A DNA stretch of 64,000 nt from Bog-473 sp963763575 (GTDB lineage: Bacteria; Actinomycetota; Acidimicrobiia; Acidimicrobiales; RAAP-2). Below the pieces are notes generated by a model. It was not told the DNA's origin. It searched no databases and was given only the letters and a program-made list of their open reading frames with translations. This document shows, one piece after another, positions 52,468 through 64,000 of the stretch (its first letter is position 1; every line of letters starts with the position of its first letter). Location of the stretch: assembly GCA_963763575.1 (NCBI GenBank), contig CAVXPD010000019.1:186001-250000 (forward strand), in the 5' to 3' direction. A program made the translations under genes and the position numbers.

Positions 52468-53782
52468 CGCCACCCTCGTGATCCGGGGCGGGACGATCGT
52501 CGGCCCCGAGGGCCTGCGCCGCCTCGACATCGCCGTCGCCGACGGCACGGTCGTCGGCCTCGCCGACTCCATCGACCCGCCGCGCCGGGCCGCCGTCCTC
52601 GAGGCCTCGGGGTGCCTGGTCGGGCCCGGACTGGTCGATCTGCACACCCACCTGCGCCAGCCCGGACGCGAGGAGGCCGAGACGGTCGAGTCAGGAGCGC
52701 GGGCGGCGGCGCTCGGCGGCTACACCGCCGTCGTCGCCATGCCCAACACCGAGCCTCCGATCGACTCAGCCGGGGTCGCCCGCGAGGTCCTCGACCTCGG
52801 CGCGGGCTGCGTGGCGGAAGTCGCCGTCTCGGGCGCCATCACCGTGGGCCGGGCCGGCGCGGCACTCGCCCCGATCGGCGAGCTGGCCGGTTTGGGCGTC
52901 ACGCTGTTCACCGACGACGGCGCGGGCGTGCAGGACGGCACCCTGATGCGGCGCGCGCTCGACTACGCCAAGGGCCTTGGCGTGACCCTGGCCCAGCACT
53001 GCGAGGACGCCTGCCTCGCCGCCGGTGGCGCCATGCACGAGGGGTGCTGGTCGAGCCGCCTCGGCCTCCCCGGCATGCCGGCCGCGGCCGAGGAGGCCAT
53101 GGTGGCACGCGACATCGCGCTCGTCCGTCTGACCGGCGCACGGGTCCATTTCCTGCATCTCTCGACCGCCGGCTCCGTCGACCTGGTGCGCCGGGCCAAG
53201 GCGGAGGGGCTGCCCGTCACCGCCGAGGCGGCGCCGCACCACATGCTCCTCACCCACGGCGCGGTCGCGGGTTACGACCCCGTGTTCAAGGTGAACCCGC
53301 CCCTGCGCACCGACGACGACGTCGCCGCCGTCGTGGCCGGCCTGTGCGAGGGCACCATCGACGCCGTCGCCACGGACCATGCGCCGCACGCCCCCGAGAC
53401 GAAGGACGTCCCCTTCGACCAGGCCCCGCCCGGCATGCTCGGGCTGCAGACAGCGCTGCCGATCGCCTGGGAGGTGCTCTCGCCGCACCTCGGCCCCGAG
53501 GCGGTCTTCGCGCTGATGAGCGCGCGGCCTGCCGCCATCGCCAAGCTGACGGCGACCGACCCGCGGCGAGCCGGGCACAGCGCGCAGGGAGGGCCGCTCG
53601 AGGTCGGTGCGACGGCCAATCTGTGCGTGTTCGATCCCGCCGCTCCGACGGTGGTGGAACCGGGGCGGTTGGCCAGCCGGAGCCGCAACACGCCGTACGC
53701 CGGGCGTACCTTCCACGGGGCGGTGCGCCACACGGTGCTGCGGGGGGAGCCGGTCGTCATCGACGCGGTGGCACAACGGTGA
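52460..53782 (+). CDS. pyrC: Dihydroorotase
   Basis: Zinc amidohydrolase of 440 residues cyclising carbamoyl aspartate. Metal-binding motifs: DLHTHLRQPG near residue 58 (family DxHxH), later histidines in FLHLSTAGSVDL and APHHMLL, and the ATDHAPHAP aspartate. The asparagine substrate motif PNTEPP is present. The start is TTG in an 8-nt overlap with pyrB; no ATG or GTG gives the N-terminal strand. GTGA overlap with carA. Confidence 0.95.
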   Translation: MPDATLVIRGGTIVGPEGLRRLDIAVADGTVVGLADSIDPPRRAAVLEASGCLVGPGLVDLHTHLRQPGREEAETVESGARAAALGGYTAVVAMPNTEPPIDSAGVAREVLDLGAGCVAEVAVSGAITVGRAGAALAPIGELAGLGVTLFTDDGAGVQDGTLMRRALDYAKGLGVTLAQHCEDACLAAGGAMHEGCWSSRLGLPGMPAAAEEAMVARDIALVRLTGARVHFLHLSTAGSVDLVRRAKAEGLPVTAEAAPHHMLLTHGAVAGYDPVFKVNPPLRTDDDVAAVVAGLCEGTIDAVATDHAPHAPETKDVPFDQAPPGMLGLQTALPIAWEVLSPHLGPEAVFALMSARPAAIAKLTATDPRRAGHSAQGGPLEVGATANLCVFDPAAPTVVEPGRLASRSRNTPYAGRTFHGAVRHTVLRGEPVVIDAVAQR

Positions 53783-54957
53783 CGGCGGGCCCGTCGTCGG
53801 GCGGCGACCGGCCGCCTGCGCTCTTGGTGACCGCGGACGGCGCGGTCTTCGGCGGGGAGGCCGCCGGCGCGGCCGTGCCGGTCGCGACCGGCGAGCTCGT
53901 GTTCAACACGGCGATGAGCGGCTACCAGGAGGTCATCACCGACCCGTCGTACGCCGGGCAGGTGATCTCGTTCACCAGCACGCACATCGGCAACTACGGG
54001 ACGAACTCGGCCGACGACGAGGCCCCCGTGCCGCACTGCCGGGGCGTCGTCGTGTGCGACCTGACGGACGAGCCCTCCAACTGGCGCGCCACCGAAGCGC
54101 TCGAGCCGTTCCTGCGCCGCCACGGGGTGCCCGCGTTGACGGGGGTCGACACACGGCGGCTGGCGCGGCACGTGCGCGTGGCCGGCGCCGTCCCGTGCGC
54201 GTTCGGCACGGCCCCCGAGGCCGAGCTGCGTGCCGCGGCCGCGGCCGCGCTGGGCACCGACGGCATGGACCTGGTCTCGGGCGTCACGGCCGCGGGACCG
54301 AGCACGCACGCGGCGACCGGGCGCGGCATCGAGGAAGGGTTGCGCGTCGTGGCCTTCGACTTCGGCGTGAAGGCCACGATGGTCCGGCTGCTGACGACGC
54401 TCGGCGAGGTCACCGTCGTGCCGGCGGGCACCACGGCCGACGACGTGCTCGCCCTCGAGCCCGACGGCGTGTTCCTCTCCAACGGCCCCGGCGACCCCGC
54501 CGCCCTTCCCGGGCCGACGGCGACGGTGGCCGAGCTCGTCGGCCGCGTGCCCATCTTCGGCATCTGCCTCGGCCACCAGATCCTCGCCACCGCGCTCGGC
54601 GGTACCACCTACAAGCTCCCCTTCGGCCACCACGGCGCCAACCACCCGGTGCAGCGCCTCGAGACGGGCGTCGTCGAGGTCACGAGCCAGAACCACAACT
54701 ACGCCGTGGCGGCGGGCTCCATCCCCGACGCCGAGACGACGCACGTGAACCTCAACGACGGCGTCATCGAGGGCTTCCGTTCCCTCGCGGCGCCGGCGTT
54801 CTCGGTGCAGTACCACCCCGAGGCGGCACCCGGCCCGCACGACGCCCGCTACCTCTTCGGCGCCTTCCGCGACCTCATGCACACTCATCCCCGCCGGCGG
54901 GCGGGCTCCGGCTCCGGCAACGGTGCCGGCTCTGGCAACGGTGCCAGGGCGCGCTGA
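53779..54957 (+). CDS. carA: Carbamoyl-phosphate synthase small subunit
   Basis: Glutaminase subunit of 392 residues supplying ammonia to CarB. N-terminal block GELVFNTAMSGYQEVITDPSYAGQ, then the class I amidotransferase domain with the nucleophile in FGICLGHQILATALGG, and Gln/His contacts in TSQNHNYAV and VQYHPEAAPGP. The C-terminus ends in Gly/Ser/Asn/Ala repeats (GSGSGNGAGSGNGA). GTG start coupled to pyrC. Confidence 0.96.
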   Translation: MTAGPSSGGDRPPALLVTADGAVFGGEAAGAAVPVATGELVFNTAMSGYQEVITDPSYAGQVISFTSTHIGNYGTNSADDEAPVPHCRGVVVCDLTDEPSNWRATEALEPFLRRHGVPALTGVDTRRLARHVRVAGAVPCAFGTAPEAELRAAAAAALGTDGMDLVSGVTAAGPSTHAATGRGIEEGLRVVAFDFGVKATMVRLLTTLGEVTVVPAGTTADDVLALEPDGVFLSNGPGDPAALPGPTATVAELVGRVPIFGICLGHQILATALGGTTYKLPFGHHGANHPVQRLETGVVEVTSQNHNYAVAAGSIPDAETTHVNLNDGVIEGFRSLAAPAFSVQYHPEAAPGPHDARYLFGAFRDLMHTHPRRRAGSGSGNGAGSGNGARAR

Positions 54958-54980
54958 GCGGGTCGGGAGGAGAGCGCCTC

Positions 54981-58307
<3,327 letters not shown>

Positions 58308-58311
<4 letters not shown>

Positions 58312-59339
58312 CGACGACGGCCAGCCTCTTGGCCCGGGTCGGCGCGTTGGAGCTCGCCAACCCCGTCATGACCGCGTCGGGGACGTCGGGCCACGGCACG
58401 GAACTGGCCGACTACGGCGCGCTGGACGCACTGGGCGCCGTGGTCGTGAAGTCGCTGTCCGTGGATCCGTGGCCCGGGAACCCGGCGCCGCGGGTGCATC
58501 AGGTCGGCGGGGGCATGCTCAACAGCGTCGGTCTACAAGGTCCGGGTCTGGCGGCGTGGGCCGCCGAGGAGCTGCCGGCGCTGCAGGCGTCGGGCGCGCG
58601 GGTGGTCGTGAGCATCTGGGGCCGGAGCGTGACCGACTTCGGGCGCGCCGCCGAGATCGTGGCGGGGTTCGCCGGCTCGGACTCGGGCCGCTGCATCGTC
58701 GCGCTCGAGGTCAACGTGAGCTGTCCGAACGTCGAGGACCGATCGCGCATGTTTGCCCACTCCGCGGACGCGACGGCGCGTGTCATGGCGGCCGCGTCGT
58801 GCGGCCTGCCCCGGTGGGCCAAGCTCAGCCCCAACGTGCCGGACGTCACAGAGATCGCCGCCGGGGCGTTGGAGGGAGGCGCCGACGGCTTGACGCTCGT
58901 GAACACGCTCCTCGGGCTGGCCCTCGACACCGAGTCGGGCCGTCCGGTTCTCGGCGCCGGGGGCGGCGGGCTCTCCGGGGCACCGGTGCACCCGGTGGCG
59001 GTCCGGGCGGTGTGGGAGTGCCGTGCCGCGTTCCCCGACGTGCCGATCGTCGGGGTGGGTGGCGTCGCGACCGGGCGCGACGCGGTCGAGCTCCTGCTCG
59101 CGGGTGCGGACGCCGTTCAGGTGGGTACCGCCACGTTCCGTGACCCGAGGGCGCCCTGGAAGGTGCTCCACCAGCTCGGTCGCTGGTGTGACACCCATCA
59201 CACGAGCGTGTCGGAGATCCGAGCCGGCGTACGCAGCCGCGTGGCACCCGAGGGTGCTGCGATGGCGGGGCAGACGGCGGGCGGCGCAGCGGCCGGGCCG
59301 CCGTCCCCGTCGCGCCACGAGGGGAGGGAAGATGGCTGA
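58308..59339 (+). CDS. pyrD: Dihydroorotate dehydrogenase, class 1B type
   Basis: FMN enzyme of 343 residues oxidising dihydroorotate. The catalytic base is cysteine, C139 in VNVSCPNVEDR, which marks soluble class 1 enzymes; class 2 membrane enzymes have serine. Other blocks: NPVMTASGTSGHG, VVVKSLSV, LQGPGL and VGVGGVATGRDAVELLLAGADAVQVGTA. Class 1B enzymes normally pair with the FAD/2Fe-2S subunit PyrK, but no pyrK is in the operon. A Gly/Ala/Pro tail extends the C-terminus. GTG start coupled to carB. Confidence 0.93.
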
Positions 59340-60171
59340 GAGCTTCGGCGACCGGGTGGCGGAGGCGGTGCGAACGACAGGGCCGCTCTGCGCGGGGATC
59401 GACCCGTCACGCGTGCTGTTGTCGGCATGGGGCCTGAGCGACGACGCGGTGGGGCTGCGCGCGTTCTGCGATGCGTGCGTGAAAGGGTTCGCCGGCGCGG
59501 TCGGTGTGATCAAGCCACAGGTCGCGTTCTTCGAGCGCCACGGCTCCGCCGGCCTGGCGGAGCTCGAACGGCTGATCGCTGCGGCGCACGCGGCGGGATT
59601 GATCGTGATCGTGGACGCCAAGCGCGGCGACATCGACACGACCGCAGAGGCCTACGCGGACGCCTGGCTCGGTGACGCGAGCCCGCTCGCGGCGGACGCG
59701 GTCACCGTGCACGCGTACCTCGGACTTGGTGCGCTGGCGCCGATGATCCGGCTCGCCGGCGCGAGCGGGCGCGGGGTCATTGTGGTCGCCCGCAGCTCGA
59801 ACCCCGAGGGCCGTGCCCTGCAGGAGGCCATGGCCGCGAGCGGCGCCTCGGTCGAGGACATGCTCCTCGGTGAGATCGCTGCCCTCAACGCGTCACCCGA
59901 CGTGCCGACCGGAACGGTGGGAGCGGTGGTCGGAGCGACCCTGCCGTCGTCGCGCTTCGAGTTATCCCAGCTCAGAGGCGTAATTTTGGCACCGGGGCTC
60001 GGAACACAAGGGGCAGGCCCCGCCGACGTGGCGGCACGGTTCGCCGGCTGTCCGCCCGGCACAGTGCTGCCGAGCACCTCCCGCGGGTTGCTCGTCCACG
60101 GTCCCCACCCCGAGGAGCTCGGGCGCCAGGCGCGGGAGCTGTCCCGCGAGCTGGCGGCGCTGATGGGCTGA
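59332..60171 (+). CDS. pyrF: Orotidine 5'-phosphate decarboxylase
   Basis: Converts OMP to UMP; 279 residues, the longer actinobacterial type. The catalytic Lys-Asp array is in IVIVDAKRGDIDTTAEAYA, the start has LCAGIDPS, and phosphate contacts appear in GVILAPGLGTQGAGPADV and LPSTSRGLL. The ATG overlaps pyrD by 8 nt with GGGGAGGGAAG upstream. pyrE is not in the window. Confidence 0.95.
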   Translation: MAESFGDRVAEAVRTTGPLCAGIDPSRVLLSAWGLSDDAVGLRAFCDACVKGFAGAVGVIKPQVAFFERHGSAGLAELERLIAAAHAAGLIVIVDAKRGDIDTTAEAYADAWLGDASPLAADAVTVHAYLGLGALAPMIRLAGASGRGVIVVARSSNPEGRALQEAMAASGASVEDMLLGEIAALNASPDVPTGTVGAVVGATLPSSRFELSQLRGVILAPGLGTQGAGPADVAARFAGCPPGTVLPSTSRGLLVHGPHPEELGRQARELSRELAALMG

Positions 60172-60209
60172 AACGGGAAAAAGGGTATGAACGCTCCTGG
60201 CAGGGGCGC

Positions 60210-60215
60210 TATCGT
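60210..60215 (+). promoter_or_regulatory. -10 box of mihF (leaderless type)
   Basis: TATCGT, the same hexamer as at ftsZ and the DksA-like gene, ends 7 nt before the ATG at 60223. No ribosome site is present. Confidence 0.55.
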
Positions 60216-60222
60216 CTCGCCC

Positions 60223-60540
60223 ATGCCGCAACCTCCCGCACTCACCCCCGAGCAGCGCGCCGCTGCGCTCGAAAAGGCTGCCAAGGTTCGCCGTGAGCGG
60301 GCCGAGGTCAAAGACAAGCTGAAGATGGGCTCGTTGTCGCTGGCGGATCTCCTCACTCAGGCGGACACCAACGAGACGATCGGCAAGATGAAAGTTGTGT
60401 CGGTGCTCGAATCCCTGCCTGGCCTGGGCAAGGTGAAGGCCCGGCGCCTCATGGAGACCGTCGGAATCAGTGACAGCCGGCGGCTGCAGGGGCTCGGCGC
60501 CAAGCAGCGCGACGCGCTGCTCAAAGAGACTGCACACTGA
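60223..60540 (+). CDS. mihF: Integration host factor, actinobacterial type (mIHF)
   Basis: Nucleoid-associated protein of 105 residues unique to actinobacteria, bending DNA with a helix-two-turn-helix fold. The start LTPEQRAAALEKAAKVRRERAEVKDKLK and LESLPGLGKVKARRLMETVGISDSRRLQGLGAKQRDAL match mycobacterial mIHF closely. ATG 60223 is preferred over 60187 because of the -10 box 7 nt upstream and the family N-terminus. Position between pyrF and gmk is conserved. Confidence 0.95.
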   Translation: MPQPPALTPEQRAAALEKAAKVRRERAEVKDKLKMGSLSLADLLTQADTNETIGKMKVVSVLESLPGLGKVKARRLMETVGISDSRRLQGLGAKQRDALLKETAH

Positions 60541-60568
60541 ACCCCACACGGGCGAGCCTCGTATCTTC

Positions 60569-61129
60569 GTGCTCATCGGCCCCGGCGGGGCCGGCAAGGG
60601 CACACTCGCCGGGGCGCTCGTCGCCGACAACCCGAACCTCTGGCTGAGCCGCAGCTGGACCACCCGCGCGCCGCGGCCGGGTGAACGTGAGCGCGACGCC
60701 TACGTCTTCGTCGACCGCGCCGCCTTCGAGGAGGCCGCTGCGGCTGGGCGCTTCTTCGAGTGGGCCGAGGTCCTGGACTACCTCATGGGAACACCCGTCC
60801 CGGACCCGCCGCCGGGTGCCGACGTGCTGCTCGAGATCGACGTGCAAGGGGCCGAACAGGTGCTCGCCCGGCGGCCCGACGCCACCGTGATCCTGTTGCT
60901 CCCGCCCTCACCCGAGGTGCAGGTGGCTCGGCTCAGGGCTCGCGGCGACGACGAGGCGTACATCCGACGGCGCGTCGAGCTCGGCGAGGCCGAAGTGGTG
61001 CGGGGGGCGAAAATCGCAGCTCACACGGTGGTCAACGAGGACGTCGACCAGGCCCTGACCGAGCTGACGGCTATAGTTGAAGGTGTCCGTTCGGCTGCCC
61101 CCTGCGCCGCGAACCCGGAGGAACCCTGA
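60569..61129 (+). CDS. gmk: Guanylate kinase
   Basis: P-loop kinase converting GMP to GDP. Visible: LIGPGGAGKGTLAGAL, the GMP site RSWTTRAPRPGERERDAYVFVD, FFEWAEVLDYLMGTPVP, VLLEIDVQGAEQVL and a C-terminal VVNEDVDQAL. The start is unclear: GTG 60569 cuts into the first strand (RIFVLIG) and the only other canonical start in frame, GTG 60470, lies inside mihF and adds unrelated sequence. A rare start codon or a base error nearby is possible. From 60569 the length is 186 residues. Confidence 0.9.
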   Translation: MLIGPGGAGKGTLAGALVADNPNLWLSRSWTTRAPRPGERERDAYVFVDRAAFEEAAAAGRFFEWAEVLDYLMGTPVPDPPPGADVLLEIDVQGAEQVLARRPDATVILLLPPSPEVQVARLRARGDDEAYIRRRVELGEAEVVRGAKIAAHTVVNEDVDQALTELTAIVEGVRSAAPCAANPEEP

Positions 61130-61515
61130 TGGCCCAAGGCCGCCACACGCTCATGGACCCGCCTATCGAGGAGTTGCTCGACAAGGTTGACTCGAAGTTC
61201 ACCCTGGTCGCGCTGGGCTCGGCCCGCGCCCGGCAGGTGAACTCGTACTACAACAGCCTCGGCGAGGGCCTGGGCAAGGTCGTCCCGCCCCAGGTGGCAT
61301 CCGTGTCCGGCAAGCCGGTGTCGATCGCCTTCGAGGAGATCGCGGCGGGAAAGGCCACCTTCACCCGATCCGACCCGGAAGAGGAGGCGGCCCTGGCGGC
61401 GGCGGCCGCCGACGCCGCCGAGGCCGGGCTGCTCGGCGAGGGCGAGGGCGAGGTCCAGGTCGAGGCCACGGTCGAGACGCTCGACGTCGGGGACGAGGAC
61501 CCGACCGCGAGCTAG
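61129..61515 (+). CDS. rpoZ: RNA polymerase omega subunit
   Basis: Small core-polymerase subunit of 128 residues. Family core: MDPPIEELLDKVDSKFTLVALGSARARQVNSYYNSLGEGLG and KPVSIAFEEIAAGKATF. A Glu/Ala/Gly-rich acidic tail of about 45 residues follows, longer than in most omega subunits. ATG shares one base with the gmk stop. Confidence 0.95.
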   Translation: MAQGRHTLMDPPIEELLDKVDSKFTLVALGSARARQVNSYYNSLGEGLGKVVPPQVASVSGKPVSIAFEEIAAGKATFTRSDPEEEAALAAAAADAAEAGLLGEGEGEVQVEATVETLDVGDEDPTAS

Positions 61516-61545
61516 GCAAGCAGGAAGGCACGGCGCACCCTGCCG

Positions 61546-62795
61546 ATGGCCGACGACCTGCGGCTCGAGGAGGCTTCGGTGCGGCCGCCCCGCGTGGTGC
61601 TGGGCGTATGCGGCGGGATCGCCGCGTACAAGGCGGTCGAGGTCTGCCGGCGGCTCGTCGACGCCGGAGTGCACGTCACCCCTGTGCTGACCGAAGACGC
61701 CACGCGCTTCGTCGGCGCGCTGACCTTCTCGGCGTTGGCGTCCGAGCCGGCCCAGTTGTCGCTGTGGGACGGAGCCTCGCCGATCCCGCACACCCAATTG
61801 GGTCAGCGAGCCGACCTGATCGTCGTGGCCCCCGCGACCGCACACACCATCGCCCGCTACGCCGCCGGTCTCTCCGACGACCTCCTCGCCGCGACGTTGC
61901 TGGCCACCAGAGCGCCCGTGATCGTGTGCCCCGCCATGCACACCGAGATGTGGGAGCACGCGTCGGTGCGCGACAACCTGGCCACACTCGAGCGCCGCGG
62001 CGTCGAGATCGTGCCGCCCGAGAGCGGCCGTCTCGCCGGCGGTGACTCCGGTGAGGGCCGGCTGGCCGACCCGGCGCTGATCGTGGCGCGGGTGCTCGAC
62101 CGCTTGGGACGGACGAACCGACGTGACCTCGAAGGCCTGCGCGTGGTGGTCAGCGCCGGTGGGACCCGCGAGCCCTTGGACCCCGTGCGCTTCATCACCA
62201 ACCGGTCGTCGGGCAAGCAGGGCCATGCCCTCGCCGTGGCGGCGGCGCGCCGCGGCGCCGCGGTCACGCTCGTCACGTCGTCGCCGTTGCGGTTGCCTGC
62301 CGACGTGGTGGGGTCGGTCACCCGCGTCGACGTGGAGACGGCTGCGGACATGGAGCGGGCCATGGGCGCGTCGGCGGCGGGGGCGGCCGTGGTCGTGATG
62401 GCCGCCGCGGTGGCGGATTTTCGCCCGAAGGCCTCGGCCGAGACGAAGCTCTCCAAGGAGGACGGCCTCCCCGAGCTCGTGTTGGAGCCGACGCCAGACA
62501 TCCTGGCCGGCCTCGCCAAGCGGCGCGAGCCGGGCCAGGTGATCGTCGGATTCGCCGCCGAGACCCACGAAGCCCTCGACAGAGGACGGCGCAAGCTGGA
62601 GCGCAAGGGGGTCGACCTCCTGGTCGTGAACGACGTGAGCGCACCGGGCGCAGGGTTCGACCACGACACGAATGCCGTGGTGATCCTCGGCGCAGACGGG
62701 AGTATCACAGAGGTCCCGCTGACCTCGAAAGATGCAGTGGCGGAGGCGGTATTGGATAGGGTGATCGATCACCTCGACGAGAAGCGGAGCAGGAC

Positions 62796-62799
<4 letters not shown>
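61546..62799 (+). CDS. coaBC: Bifunctional phosphopantothenoylcysteine decarboxylase / phosphopantothenate-cysteine ligase
   Basis: Fusion of 417 residues for two steps of coenzyme A synthesis. The N-terminal flavoprotein CoaC half has LGVCGGIAAYKAVEVCRRL, the catalytic histidine region IPHTQLGQRADLIVVAPATAHTIARYAAGLSDDLL and PAMHTEMW (usually PAMNxxMW). The CoaB half has VVVSAGGTREPLDPVRFITNRSSGKQG and MAAAVADFRPK, with the KxSK-like TKLSKEDG. ATG start 30 nt after rpoZ; overlaps metK by 4 nt. Confidence 0.95.
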
Positions 62800-63986
<1,187 letters not shown>

Positions 63987-64000
63987 GCGCCCGGCCGCTT

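Noticed and set aside
53607..54980. Upstream extension of the carB frame over carA
   Set aside because: It is a frame shadow of carA; CarB homologues begin at the GTG 54981 block and a ribosome site precedes it.

Overview
The window is a GC-rich, densely packed chromosomal segment with no RNA genes, insertion sequences, CRISPR arrays or prophage. Gene content points to the phylum Actinomycetota, most likely class Acidimicrobiia. The evidence is a dcw cluster without ftsA that continues into sepF, yggT and divIVA; a bacterial proteasome activator (bpa); an actinobacterial integration host factor (mihF); and the run pyrF-mihF-gmk-rpoZ-coaBC-metK. Class-level placement is an inference from gene order and protein style.

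Layout. 0.2-16.1 kb: cell wall and division (rsmH, ftsL-like, ftsI, murE, mraY, ftsW, murG, murC, murB, ftsQ, ftsZ, yggS, sepF, yggT, divIVA). murF and murD, usually in this cluster, are absent. 16.2-18.6 kb: a DksA/TraR zinc-finger protein with a histone-H1-like tail, lspA and an rluD-type pseudouridine synthase. 18.6-26.4 kb: a sigma-70 factor, a histidine phosphatase, an Rrf2 regulator, an AlkP-fold phosphodiesterase, bpa and dnaE. 26.5-32.7 kb: hypothetical genes, a YyaL-like thioredoxin-fold protein, an SDR, and an ECF41 sigma factor with its carboxymuconolactone decarboxylase partner and a matching ECF41 promoter. 32.7-37.4 kb: menaquinone genes menE, menA, menH and menD on alternating strands. 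37.4-44.4 kb: accessory genes (DUF222/HNH nuclease, carotenoid oxygenase, small hypotheticals) around tyrS. 44.7-50.8 kb: nfuA, aroC-aroK-aroB-aroQ, pepP, efp, nusB. 50.8-60.2 kb: the pyrimidine operon pyrR-pyrB-pyrC-carA-carB-pyrD-pyrF, with a strong PyrR-binding RNA loop at its head. 60.2-64 kb: mihF, gmk, rpoZ, coaBC, metK.

Within operons genes are coupled by ATGA/GTGA overlaps. Many operon-first genes lack a Shine-Dalgarno sequence and instead carry a TANNNT -10 box 6-9 nt before the start codon, as expected for leaderless transcripts. Three essential genes (ftsQ, aroB, carB) are broken by one-base indels. The indels in aroB and carB are extra C residues, and base-level assembly error is the most likely cause. 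The most notable items are the PyrR loop, the ECF41 promoter/sigma/CMD module, the reduced dcw cluster and the leaderless promoter pattern. I did not find a clearly new multi-gene system.
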